Shown: positions 1 to 7,619 of the stretch, piece by piece
How the letters are laid out: each line of letters begins with the position of its first letter
Position numbering within the stretch: position 1 is the stretch's first letter
From: Roseospira navarrensis
GTDB lineage: Bacteria > Pseudomonadota > Alphaproteobacteria > Rhodospirillales > Rhodospirillaceae
NCBI RefSeq assembly: GCF_009601025.1
Contig: NZ_WIVE01000014.1
Coordinates: 1 to 64,000 of the forward strand
Direction of reading: 5' to 3'
Length of the DNA stretch: 64,000 nucleotides
Made by a program: the position numbers and the translations under genes
The notes under the pieces: generated by a model
Seen by the model: only the letters and a program-made list of their open reading frames with translations
The model's database searches: none
What the model was told of the DNA's origin: nothing

Positions 1-102
1 GCTCCGGCCGAGGACGCCGCCGCTGCTGAAGCGCCGGCTGCCGAGGAGGCCGCTCCGGCCGAGGACGCCGCCGCTGCCGAAGCGCCGGCTGCCGAGGAAG
101 AG
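1..102 (+). repeat. Two 51-bp tandem coding repeats
   Basis: Bases 1-51 and 52-102 are near-identical 51-bp units beginning GCTCCGGCCGAGGACGCC. A related partial unit lies at about 292-342. Each unit is in frame and encodes 17 residues of the Ala/Glu-rich protein. Confidence 0.75.
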
Positions 103-480
103 CAGACCCTCATTGAAGAAGGCGTCGATAACCTGGAGCAGGCCGGTGAAATGGCCGCCGAGGAAGCCAGCGAGGCTGCCGAGGCGGTGACGGACGCGGC
201 CGAGGCCACCGAAGACGCCGCTGCGGAAGCCACCGAGGAGGCCGCTCAGGCCACCGAGGAGGCCGCCGCCGAGGTCGAGGAGGCTGTGAGCGAGGACGCC
301 GCCGCTGCGGAAGCGCCGGCTGCTGAAGAGGCCGCTCCGGCGACCGAGGAAGAAGCCGCCGCCGAGGAGGCCGCGCCCGTCGAGGACGCCGCCGCCGAGG
401 AGCCGGTGATCGAGGAAACCCAGGTCGAGGACCCGGCCGCCGCGCCGGCCGAGACCACGGAGACCGCGTCCGCGCAGTAA
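1..480 (+). CDS. Ala/Glu-rich repetitive protein, C-terminal part
   Basis: The reading frame is open from base 1 to the TAA at 478-480, so the gene starts before the window. The 159 visible residues are almost only Ala, Glu, Pro, Asp, Thr and Val, with no Cys, no Trp and no predicted membrane segment. A 17-residue unit (APAED then AAAAEAPAAEEA) occurs twice in tandem at the start and returns in altered form near base 292. Such acidic Ala/Glu stretches are usually flexible tails or coiled-coil spacers of a longer protein. I do not recognise the family; the domain that would identify it lies upstream. An internal Met at 151 is unlikely to be the real start because the same composition continues on both sides. 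Confidence 0.6.
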   Translation, partial: APAEDAAAAEAPAAEEAAPAEDAAAAEAPAAEEEQTLIEEGVDNLEQAGEMAAEEASEAAEAVTDAAEATEDAAAEATEEAAQATEEAAAEVEEAVSEDAAAAEAPAAEEAAPATEEEAAAEEAAPVEDAAAEEPVIEETQVEDPAAAPAETTETASAQ

Positions 481-499
481 AACCGCGAGGACGTCAGGA

Positions 500-539
500 A
501 AGCGTACCGTACCTGAGCGTATCGTAAGCGTACCGTACC
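500..539 (+). repeat. Direct repeat of a 14-bp motif
   Basis: AAGCGTACCGTACC occurs at 500-513 and again at 526-539, 26 bp apart, with a degenerate copy (GAGCGTATCGTA) between them. The spacing is about two and a half helical turns. It could be an operator for the downstream hydrogenase operon or a relic of repeat slippage; nothing else supports either. Confidence 0.4.
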
Positions 540-710
540 ATTGGGAGTCTGGGACCCTCCCGTCACGGCGGGGCCGCACGTCGGCCTCGCCATGATGGGT
601 CCCCGCTCCTGACGGGCCCCCCGGACATCCGGGCCGCCGGTGGTTCTCTTGCCGGGTCGGGTCCACGTCCGGGACCGTCCCGCCCTCTCAGGGGGCGCGG
701 CGCCGTTCCG

Positions 711-755
711 CCCAGTCCGCCCAGTCCGCCCAGTCCGCCCAGTCCGCCCAGTCCG
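711..755 (+). repeat. Five tandem copies of CCCAGTCCG
   Basis: The 9-bp unit CCCAGTCCG is repeated five times without a mismatch at 711-755, in the gap upstream of hydB. It is a simple-sequence tract prone to slippage. Confidence 0.9.
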
Positions 756-945
756 ATTGTCCATCCGCCGCTTCCCGGGCTCCCGGAGGCGGTGTTTTCG
801 TGTGTGCGGAAAGACAGCGGCGCGGGCCGACTTTCGTTCCCCTGCCGCCGTCCCTCCGGTATTCTATGAGCGGACGGAACGGCGTCGGACAGACTCGCGG
901 GGGACCCCGTCGGGTGCGGGGGCTGCGGGACCGAAGGGGGCGGCC

Positions 946-2190
946 ATGACGGGGGAAGCACACCAGCACTCGGGCATGACGAACGGCGCCGCCCCGGGCC
1001 TCGTCTGTCTGACGGACGACGGTCTGGCGGCGCTGTTCGCCGTGCTGCGGGAGGCTGGGTGCGAGGTCATCGGGCCCACGGTCCGGGACGGCGCCATCGT
1101 GCTGGCGCCGCTGACCAGCGTTGACGACCTGCCCCGGGGCTGGCGCGATAGACAGGACGCCGGCCACTACCGACTCGCCCCGGGGACGGGGCCCGCCCGG
1201 TTCGCCCATGCAGTGCCCGCGCAGGGCTGGAAGCGGTTCGTGCATCCGCCCGAGGCGCGGCTGTGGACCGCCCGCCGCGACTCCGATGGGGATTTGTCCA
1301 TCGAGGGCCCGGAGGCGCCGCCCGCCCCGCGCGCCTTCCTGGGCGTGCGGCCGTGCGATCTGGCGGCGCTGGGCGTGCTGGACGGAGTCTTCGCCGATCC
1401 CGGGGCCGCGCACCACGATCCCGCCTATGCCCTCCGCCGGCGCGACGCTCTGGTGATCGCCGTGTCCTGCGGGAAGCCGGCGGCGAGTTGCTTCTGCGCC
1501 GCGATGGGCACCGGCCCGGCCGCTGGAGATACGGGCGCCGATGTGGCGCTGACCGAACTGGTGGAGGGCGACCGCGCCGTGTACCTCGCCCGGGCCGGCA
1601 GTCCGGCCGGGGCTGCGCTGCTGGAGGCGGTGCCTCACACCCCGGCCACGGATGACCACCACACGGCCCGCCGCGCCCAGGCCGATGCGGCCGCCGCCGC
1701 CCAGGTCCGCGCGCTGCCCGAGGCGGCGAGCCGCATCCTCGCCGACGCCACGGAGCATGCCCATTGGGCCGATGTGGCCGCGCGCTGCCTCGCCTGCGGC
1801 AGTTGCACCCTGTCGTGCCCCACCTGCTTCTGCGCCACGGTGGAGGACTCCACCAGCCTGGACGGAGCCACGGCGACGCGCACCCGGCGCTGGAGTTCCT
1901 GCTTCACCGAGGTGTTCTCGTATATCCACGGCGGGGCCGTGCGCGAGGAGCGGGGGGCGCGGTACCGGCAATGGATCACCCACAAGCTGTCGTCCTGGCA
2001 CGCCCAGTTCGGCACCAGCGGGTGCGTGGGTTGCGGCCGGTGCATCACGTGGTGCCCGGTCGGCATCGATATCACCGCCGAGGTGGCGGCCCTGGCCGCC
2101 GATCGGCCCATCCGCAACCGCCGCGCGCCCGCCCGCCTGCGGCCACAACACACCGGACCGCGACGGCGCAAGGACGACCCGCCGGCATGA
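946..2190 (+). CDS. hydB: [NiFe]-hydrogenase (group 3b) iron-sulfur beta subunit
   Basis: This 414-residue protein matches the 4Fe-4S dicluster subunit of cytosolic bidirectional NAD(P)-linked hydrogenases (HydB, also related to anaerobic sulfite reductase A). Two ferredoxin motifs lie in the C-terminal half: [12 protein letters not shown] with its first Cys at residue 281, and [12 protein letters not shown] with its first Cys at residue 360. The N-terminal half contains the family's [10 protein letters not shown] segment. By family knowledge it passes electrons between the FAD/NAD(P) subunit and the small subunit. ATG 946 is preferred over upstream starts in the same frame because GAAGGGGG lies just before it and the upstream extension is low-complexity. 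It is the first gene of a beta-(CNB)-gamma-delta-alpha operon, the standard hydBGDA order with one extra gene. Confidence 0.85.
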   Translation: MTGEAHQHSGMTNGAAPGLVCLTDDGLAALFAVLREAGCEVIGPTVRDGAIVLAPLTSVDDLPRGWRDRQDAGHYRLAPGTGPARFAHAVPAQGWKRFVHPPEARLWTARRDSDGDLSIEGPEAPPAPRAFLGVRPCDLAALGVLDGVFADPGAAHHDPAYALRRRDALVIAVSCGKPAASCFCAAMGTGPAAGDTGADVALTELVEGDRAVYLARAGSPAGAALLEAVPHTPATDDHHTARRAQADAAAAAQVRALPEAASRILADATEHAHWADVAARCLACGSCTLSCPTCFCATVEDSTSLDGATATRTRRWSSCFTEVFSYIHGGAVREERGARYRQWITHKLSSWHAQFGTSGCVGCGRCITWCPVGIDITAEVAALAADRPIRNRRAPARLRPQHTGPRRRKDDPPA

Positions 2191-2227
2191 TGGCCGCGCG
2201 GCGCGGACGAGGAGAGGAGGCCCTGCC

Positions 2228-2698
2228 ATGGTATCCCTGCAGGACATGGACGATCTGCTGAATGCCCACCCGTTCTTCGCCGGGCTGGGGCCGAAGCACC
2301 TGGACGAACTGGCTGGCTGCGCCCGCAACGAGCGCTTCGACGCGGGCGACTACATCTTCCACGAAGGTGGCATGGCCGACCGATTCTACATCCTCCGCCA
2401 CGGCCAGGTGGCCGTCGAGGTCAAGGTGCCTCACAAGGGCTCGGTGGTGCTGGAGACCCTGCACGAGGACGACACGCTGGGCTGGTCCTGGCTGGTCCCG
2501 CCGCACCACTGGACCTTCGATGCCCGCGCCGTGTCCTTGGTGCGCGCCATCAGCCTGGACGGGGTCTGCCTGCGCGAGAAGATGGAGACGGACCACGAGT
2601 TGGGCTTCCACCTGATGGCGCGCTTCGTGCCGGTGATGGGCGAGCGCCTGCGGGCCGCCCGCCTGCAGATGCTCGACCTGTACGCGCCGCCGGCCTGA
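2228..2698 (+). CDS. Stand-alone cyclic nucleotide-binding domain protein
   Basis: This 156-residue protein is a Crp/Fnr-type cNMP-binding beta-barrel with no DNA-binding helix-turn-helix after it. The family's glycines appear in [20 protein letters not shown] and in the loop before LETLHEDD. The usual phosphate-binding cassette (GE...R-S/T-A) is degenerate here ([12 protein letters not shown]), so cAMP binding is doubtful. It sits between hydB and hydG, 37 bp after hydB and 23 bp before hydG, with a good GAGGAGAGGAGG ribosome site, so it should be made with the hydrogenase. It may be a regulatory or assembly subunit; the sequence alone does not tell. Confidence 0.75.
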   Translation: MVSLQDMDDLLNAHPFFAGLGPKHLDELAGCARNERFDAGDYIFHEGGMADRFYILRHGQVAVEVKVPHKGSVVLETLHEDDTLGWSWLVPPHHWTFDARAVSLVRAISLDGVCLREKMETDHELGFHLMARFVPVMGERLRAARLQMLDLYAPPA

Positions 2699-2721
2699 CC
2701 CCCGCCGAGGAGGACCCGGCC

Positions 2722-3627
2722 ATGGACACCGCTCCCGGCGCGGATCTCGCCGCCCGCCTGACCCAGACCGCCGCCGCCGCCCGCGTGCCGGCGTCGATGA
2801 CGGCGCTCGACCCCATGCGTCCGCGGCCGTTCCGGATCGAGCGCTGGCAACGCGACCTGTCGGACACCTTCACGATCGACCTGGCACCCCTGGAGGGGTC
2901 GCCGCTAACGTTCCGCCCCGGCCAGTTCAACATGCTCTACATCCACGGCGCGGGCGAGGTGCCGATCAGCATCAGCGGCGATCCGGAGCGGCCCGAGCGC
3001 CTGATCCATACCACGCGCGCGGTGGGGCAGGTGACCAACGCCATGAAGGCGCTGCGGGTCGGCGATGTCATCGGCGTGCGCGGTCCGTTCGGCACACCCT
3101 GGCCGGTGGAGGCCGCCGACGGTCATGACGTGGTCATTGTGGCCGGCGGCATTGGGCTCGCCCCGCTGCGGCCGTTGATCCACGCCGTGCTGGCGCGCCG
3201 GGGCCGCCTGGGCAACGTGGTGCTGCTGTACGGGGCCCGCACCCCCGAGGACATCCTGTACCGCAAGCAGGTGTCCGCCTGGCGCGGGCGCTTCGACATG
3301 ACCGTGCACGTCACCGTGGACCGGGCGACCGGCCGCTGGTCCGGTCCGGTCGGCATGGTCACCAAGCTGATCGCGCGCGGCGGCTTCGATGCCCGCGACA
3401 CGGCGGCCTATGTCTGCGGGCCGGAAATCATGATGCGTCATGTGGCGCAGGCGCTGCTCGACCGGGGCGTGGCGGCCGAGCGGCTGTTCCTGTCCATGGA
3501 ACGGAACATGAAATGCGCCATCGGCTTCTGCGGCCACTGCCAGTGGGGGCCGGACTTCGTGTGCAAGGACGGCCCGGTGTTTCGCTATGACCGGGTCGCC
3601 ACGCGGCTGGCGCAGTCCGAGGTTTGA
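2722..3627 (+). CDS. hydG: [NiFe]-hydrogenase FAD/NAD(P)-binding gamma subunit
   Basis: This 301-residue oxidoreductase belongs to the ferredoxin reductase-like family shared by hydrogenase gamma subunits and dihydroorotate dehydrogenase electron-transfer subunits. An N-terminal FAD-binding barrel (about residues 30-130, RPGQFNMLY) is followed by an NAD(P)-binding fold with the loop [17 protein letters not shown]-terminal [2Fe-2S] site begins at Cys 265 (CAIGFCGHC, with a further Cys after GPDFV). It should exchange electrons between NAD(P)H and the iron-sulfur subunits. The start ATG 2722 follows GAGGAGG. The gene ends 13 bp before hydD. Confidence 0.85.
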   Translation: MDTAPGADLAARLTQTAAAARVPASMTALDPMRPRPFRIERWQRDLSDTFTIDLAPLEGSPLTFRPGQFNMLYIHGAGEVPISISGDPERPERLIHTTRAVGQVTNAMKALRVGDVIGVRGPFGTPWPVEAADGHDVVIVAGGIGLAPLRPLIHAVLARRGRLGNVVLLYGARTPEDILYRKQVSAWRGRFDMTVHVTVDRATGRWSGPVGMVTKLIARGGFDARDTAAYVCGPEIMMRHVAQALLDRGVAAERLFLSMERNMKCAIGFCGHCQWGPDFVCKDGPVFRYDRVATRLAQSEV

Positions 3628-3640
3628 GGAGGGCGGTATC

Positions 3641-4450
3641 ATGAGCACGGATGGATCCGACGCCCCGCGCCGCCCCAAGCTGGCGGTGTGGAAGTTCGCC
3701 AGTTGCGACGGCTGCCAACTCAGCCTGCTGGACTGCGAGGACGAGTTGCTGGACGTGGTGGGCGCGGTCGAGATCGCGTACTTCCTGGAGGCCACCCGGG
3801 CCACCGTGCCCGGTCCCTACGATGTTTCGCTGGTCGAGGGCTCCATCACCACGGCGCACGACCTGAAGCGGCTGCAGAAGATCCGGCGGCAGTCGAAGGT
3901 CCTGGTCACCATCGGGGCCTGCGCCACCAGCGGCGGCATTCAGGCGCTCAAGTCCATGGCCGACACCGAGGACTATATCCGCGCCGTTTATGCCCGCCCG
4001 GACTTCATCAAGACGCTGGACACCAGCACCCCCATCGCCCACCACGTGCCGGTGGACGTCGAATTGCGCGGCTGCCCCATCGACCGGGGCCAGCTTCTGC
4101 ACGTGCTGACCGCGCTCATCCAGGGCCGCCAGCCGCGCCTGCCCAACTACAGCCAGTGCGTCGAGTGCAAGCGGGCCGGCACCGTCTGCGTCATGGTGGC
4201 CAAGGGCGAACCCTGCCTGGGGCCGGTCACCCAGGCCGGCTGCGGCAACCTGTGTCCGCGTGTCGGGCGCGGCTGCTACGGCTGTTTCGGCCCGGCGGAG
4301 GGTGTGAACACCCGCGCCCTGGCGGGCCATCTGCGGGCCGGTCCGGCGCAGGGCGGCAGCGGCCTGGACGGCCCGGCGACCCGCCACCTGTTCCACACCT
4401 TCAACGCCAACGCCCCGGGCTTCCGGGAGGAGGGCCAGCGCCATGGCTAA
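3641..4450 (+). CDS. hydD: [NiFe]-hydrogenase small (delta) subunit
   Basis: This 269-residue protein is the small electron-transfer subunit of a group 3 [NiFe]-hydrogenase, related to the 20-kDa subunit of complex I. The proximal cluster motif is at the start ([18 protein letters not shown], Cys 22 and Cys 25), followed by GACATSGG and by RGCPIDRGQ. The C-terminal Cys-rich part ([36 protein letters not shown]) should hold further clusters. There is no twin-arginine signal, so the enzyme is cytoplasmic. ATG 3641 is preceded by GAGGAGGG; an upstream in-frame start would overlap hydG. The end overlaps hydA by 8 bp, so the two subunits are probably made by coupled translation. Confidence 0.88.
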   Translation: MSTDGSDAPRRPKLAVWKFASCDGCQLSLLDCEDELLDVVGAVEIAYFLEATRATVPGPYDVSLVEGSITTAHDLKRLQKIRRQSKVLVTIGACATSGGIQALKSMADTEDYIRAVYARPDFIKTLDTSTPIAHHVPVDVELRGCPIDRGQLLHVLTALIQGRQPRLPNYSQCVECKRAGTVCVMVAKGEPCLGPVTQAGCGNLCPRVGRGCYGCFGPAEGVNTRALAGHLRAGPAQGGSGLDGPATRHLFHTFNANAPGFREEGQRHG

Positions 4451-5747
4451 GGCAGCCGGGGCCACGCGCCGGATCAAGGTGGAGAACCTCGCCCGCGTCG
4501 AGGGCGAGGGCGCGCTGTCGGTGCGCATCCGCGACGGCCAACTCAAGAACGTGGCCTTCACCATCCACGAGCCGCCGCGCTTTTTCGAGGCGCTGCTGCG
4601 CGGTCGGCCCTATTCCGATGCGCCCGATATCACCGCGCGCATTTGCGGCATCTGCCCCGTGGCCTATCTGCTCGGGGCCAGTCTGGCGATGGAGGATGCG
4701 CTCGGCCTGTCGGTGTCCGCCGACATGCGCCGGCTGCGCCGCCTGATCTATTGTGGCGAGTGGATCGAAAGCCACGTGCTGCACATCGCCATGCTGCACG
4801 CGCCGGACTTCCTGGGCTATGAGGACTCCATCCGCATGGCCCAGGACCATCCGGAGATCGTCAAGACCGCGCTGCGCCTGAAGAAGCTGGGGAATCACAT
4901 CCTTGAGGTCATCGGCGGCCGCGCCATCCATCCGGTGAACCTGCGCGTGGGCGGGGTCTGGCGGTCGCCGTCGCGCGACGAGGTCCTGGCGCTGCGCGCC
5001 GAACTGGACTGGGCGTTGGAGGCGGCGCGCGGGCTGGTCGGGTTCACGGCCACCCTGCCCATGCCGGCGGTGGAACGGGACTATCTGTTCGTCGCCCTGC
5101 ACACCGACGATCACTATGCGGTCTGCGAGGGCCGGATTGTGTCCTCGGACGGGCTCGACGTGCCGGTGCAGGCGTTCCACGACCACTTCAGCGAGGATCA
5201 CCAGAAGAACAGCAACGCCCTGGTGGGCGCGACCCGGGACGGCCGGACCTATCACGTCGGGCCGCTGGCGCGCTATGCGCTGAACTTCGACCAGTTGGCG
5301 CCGGAGGCGAGGGCCGCCGCGCAGGCGGCCGGGCTGGGGCGGGTGGTGCGCAATCCGTTCCAGAGCATCATCGTGCGCGCCGTCGAGACGCTTCAGGCGG
5401 TGATCGATGCGCGGGCGCTGGTGGACGCCTATGCGGCGCCGGACCCGCCGCACCCGGAGATCCCGCCGCGCGCCGGTACCGGCCACGGCGCCACGGAAGC
5501 GCCGCGCGGCCTGTGCCATCATGCCTATACGCTGGACGACACCGGCCACATCACGCACGCCTGCATCGTGCCGCCCACGGCCCAGAACCAGCGCAGCATC
5601 GGCGAGGACCTGTGGGACGTGGTGGCTGCCCACATCGAGGCCGACGACGCGCGGCTGAAGTGGGTGTGCGAGCAGGCCATCCGCAACTACGATCCGTGCA
5701 TTTCCTGCGCGACGCATTTCCTGACGCTGGAGGTGGACCGGGCGTGA
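4443..5747 (+). CDS. hydA: [NiFe]-hydrogenase large (alpha) subunit
   Basis: This 434-residue protein carries the catalytic Ni-Fe site of a group 3b hydrogenase. The N-terminal L1 motif RICGICP gives Cys 68 and Cys 71; the C-terminal L2 motif DPCISCATH gives Cys 419 and Cys 422. The last nine residues after the His are the kind of short tail that a maturation protease removes in this family. No hyp maturation gene or endopeptidase gene is in the window, so maturation must be supplied from elsewhere. The family makes or oxidises H2 with NAD(P)(H) in the cytoplasm, and some members reduce sulfur. The end overlaps the start of cobU (GTGA). Confidence 0.9.
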   Translation: MAKAAGATRRIKVENLARVEGEGALSVRIRDGQLKNVAFTIHEPPRFFEALLRGRPYSDAPDITARICGICPVAYLLGASLAMEDALGLSVSADMRRLRRLIYCGEWIESHVLHIAMLHAPDFLGYEDSIRMAQDHPEIVKTALRLKKLGNHILEVIGGRAIHPVNLRVGGVWRSPSRDEVLALRAELDWALEAARGLVGFTATLPMPAVERDYLFVALHTDDHYAVCEGRIVSSDGLDVPVQAFHDHFSEDHQKNSNALVGATRDGRTYHVGPLARYALNFDQLAPEARAAAQAAGLGRVVRNPFQSIIVRAVETLQAVIDARALVDAYAAPDPPHPEIPPRAGTGHGATEAPRGLCHHAYTLDDTGHITHACIVPPTAQNQRSIGEDLWDVVAAHIEADDARLKWVCEQAIRNYDPCISCATHFLTLEVDRA

Positions 5748-6289
5748 CCCAGACTCCGACCTGTACCCTGATCCTGGGCGGCGCGCGCTCGGGCAAGAGC
5801 CGCCATGCCGAAGCCCTGACCCTGGAGGCCGCCCGCGCGCGCGGTCAGGTCCCGGCCTATCTGGCCACGTTCCGCCCCTGGGGAGCGCCGGGCGATGATC
5901 CGGAGATGGACGAGCGCGTGCGCCTGCACCGGGAGCGGCGCGGCCGGGACTGGATCACGGAGGAGGTGCCGGTGGACCTGGACGCGGCCCTGCGCACCCA
6001 TGATGCCGTGCCGGTGCTGGTGGACTGCCTGACCCTGTGGCTCACCAACCTGATCCTGGACGAGATGGACGTGGGTGCACGGGTCGGCCTGCTGGTGCGG
6101 GCCCTGGAGGACCGCAGCGCGCCGGTGGTGCTGGTCGCCAACGAGGTCGGCCTGGGCCTGGTGCCGGAAACGCCCCTGGGCCGCCGTTTCCGCGACGAGG
6201 CCGGCGTGCTGAACCAACGCGTGGCGGCCATCTGCGACCGCGTGCTGTTCGTCGCCGCCGGTTTGCCGTTGACGTTGAAGGGCGGCTGA
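5744..6289 (+). CDS. cobU: Adenosylcobinamide kinase / guanylyltransferase
   Basis: This 181-residue protein matches CobU/CobP, which phosphorylates adenosylcobinamide and adds GMP in the lower-loop assembly of cobalamin. The P-loop GGARSGKS spans residues 12-19; the family's VDCLTLWLTNL and VANEVGLGLVPE blocks follow, and RFRDEAGVLNQRVA is near the end. The length is normal. The GTG start at 5744 overlaps the hydA stop as GTGA, so translation is probably coupled to hydA. No other cobalamin genes and no B12 riboswitch are visible here, so its link to the hydrogenase operon is positional only. Confidence 0.9.
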   Translation: MTQTPTCTLILGGARSGKSRHAEALTLEAARARGQVPAYLATFRPWGAPGDDPEMDERVRLHRERRGRDWITEEVPVDLDAALRTHDAVPVLVDCLTLWLTNLILDEMDVGARVGLLVRALEDRSAPVVLVANEVGLGLVPETPLGRRFRDEAGVLNQRVAAICDRVLFVAAGLPLTLKGG

Positions 6290-6302
6290 TCGCTGAGGCG
6301 CC

Positions 6303-6956
6303 CTACCGCTTTTTCGCGCGGCCCTTGAGGGTGGCCAGCACCTCCATGGCCAGCGCGCCGATCTCGCGCGCGGCGGTGGAGCGCGGCTGGTACTCCACCA
6401 CGCCCTTGCCCTCCATCATGCTGGCGGCATAGGCGACGCGGTTGCCCAGCTTGGTGTGAGCGATGGGCAGGCCCTCTTCCAGCAGCTTTTCCAGCATGAT
6501 GTCCGGCAGCTTGCCGCGCGGCGGCATGCGGTTCATGACGATCAGGGCGTCGGTTTTTTCCTTCGTGGCCATCTCCACGGTGGTGCGGGTGGCCCACAGG
6601 TCCATGGGGCTGGGCTGCACCGGCAACAAAAGAATGTCGCCGGCGCGCACGGCGGCGCGCGCCTCGGTCTCGGCATGGGGCGGCGTGTCCACCACCACCA
6701 TGTCGAAGCGGTCGCGCAGCCGGTCCAGCTCGGTGCCCAGGCGCCAGCCCGCCACATCGGACAGGTGCAGCGCCGCGCCGTCCGGATGATGCTCCATCCG
6801 CCAGCCATGCCACGAGGCGAGGCTGCGCTGGGGGTCGATGTCCACGATGGCGACCGAGTTGCCGCGCCGGGCCCAGGTGACGGCGAGCTGGGCCGCGACC
6901 GTCGTCTTGCCGGCGCCGCCCTTCTGCTGGGCCACGGTGATGATGCGCGCCGCCAT
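6303..6956 (-). CDS. ParA/MinD-type ATPase
   Basis: This 217-residue P-loop ATPase has a deviant Walker A motif near the N-terminus (QQKGGAGKTTVAAQL, residues 11-25), a second motif VAIVDIDPQRS and a third, VVVDTPPH. These are the ParA hallmarks. There is no ParB-like partner next to it, so chromosome segregation is unlikely. Orphan ParA proteins in alphaproteobacteria position protein cargoes such as chemoreceptor clusters or carboxysomes; which applies here is unknown. It converges on cobU with a 13-bp gap. The start codon ATG 6956 has AGGAGGAG just upstream. Confidence 0.8.
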   Translation of the reverse strand: MAARIITVAQQKGGAGKTTVAAQLAVTWARRGNSVAIVDIDPQRSLASWHGWRMEHHPDGAALHLSDVAGWRLGTELDRLRDRFDMVVVDTPPHAETEARAAVRAGDILLLPVQPSPMDLWATRTTVEMATKEKTDALIVMNRMPPRGKLPDIMLEKLLEEGLPIAHTKLGNRVAYAASMMEGKGVVEYQPRSTAAREIGALAMEVLATLKGRAKKR

Positions 6957-7028
6957 GGGGGACTCCTCCTGCCTGCGAAACCAACCGGAGCATAACGGCA
7001 GGACGCCGCCGTCTGCCAGTGCTTCCGG

Positions 7029-7504
7029 GCGGAATCACAGGGCAACGGTCTCAGGTTGACGGGATCCCGTCTGCAGGTCTTTGCAAAGGGTCGGAGACCC
7101 GCGCTCGAGATCCTTCAGCCGCTTCGCGGCTTCAGGATGACATCCTAGCGGAATCACAGGGCAACGGTCTCAGGTTGACGGGATCCCGTCTGCAGGTCTT
7201 TGCAAAGGGTCGGAGACCCGCGCTCGAGATCCTTCAGCCGCTTCGCGGCCTCAGGATGACATCCTAGCGGAATCACAGGGCAACGGTCTCAGGTTGACGG
7301 GATCCCGTCTGCAGGTCTTTGCAAAGGGTCGGAGACCCGCGCTCGAGATCCTTCAGCCGCTTCGCGGCTTCAGGATGACATCCTAGCGGAATCACAGGGC
7401 AACGGTCTCAGGTTGACGGGATCCCGTCTGCAGGTCTTTGCAAAGGGTCGGAGACCCGCGCTCGAGATCCTTCAGCCGCTTCGCGGCTTCAGGATGACAT
7501 CCTA
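7029..7504 (+). repeat. 119-bp tandem repeat, four copies
   Basis: Four head-to-tail copies start at 7029, 7148, 7267 and 7386, each exactly 119 bp. I see a single-base difference between copies (a C for T in the second). Each copy contains a terminal motif GGGCAACGGTCTCAGGTT, a hairpin around CTTTGCAAAG, and a second hairpin CCGCTTCGCGG inside CGAGATCCTTCAG...CAGGATGAC. The unit equals the left half of the element also found at 53985-54197; the right half follows once at 7505-7611. There is no variable spacer, so it is not a CRISPR array. Confidence 0.95.
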
Positions 7505-7611
7505 TCATTTTGGTGTGTCATCCCGAGTGAGCGAAGCGAGACGAGGGATCTCGGGAGGCCTGCTCTGACCGCACGGAACGGGCCGTCATGTTAACCTGAG
7601 CCCGTTGCCCT
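7505..7611 (+). repeat. Right half of a MITE-like intergenic element
   Basis: After the fourth 119-bp unit comes a single right half: GTCATCCCGAGTGAGCGAAG...GAGGGATCTCG hairpin, then a terminal motif AACCTGAGCCCGTTGCCCT that is the inverted complement of the left-end motif. The end lies 8 bp from the msbA stop codon. Confidence 0.8.
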
Positions 7612-7619
7612 CGGCGGCA

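Larger units (their letters stand above)
481..945. other. Non-coding gap before the hydrogenase operon
   Basis: This 465-base gap lies between the Ala/Glu-rich gene and hydB. It contains two direct repeats (500-539), a GGGAG/CTCCC hairpin near 543-561, and a five-copy 9-bp tandem repeat (711-755). The hydB frame stays open upstream to about 640, but that part is low-complexity with no good start. The hydrogenase promoter must lie here; I cannot point to convincing -35/-10 boxes. Confidence 0.5.

Noticed and set aside
640-945. Upstream extension of hydB to an ATG/GTG near 640
   Set aside because: The translated extension is an Arg/Pro/Val run from the 9-bp repeat, and a ribosome site fits only ATG 946.
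5600-5744. Cobalamin riboswitch before cobU
   Set aside because: cobU starts inside the end of hydA, so there is no room for a leader.
7029-7504. Possible CRISPR array
   Set aside because: The four units are contiguous and near-identical with no variable spacers, are 119 bp long, and there are no cas genes.
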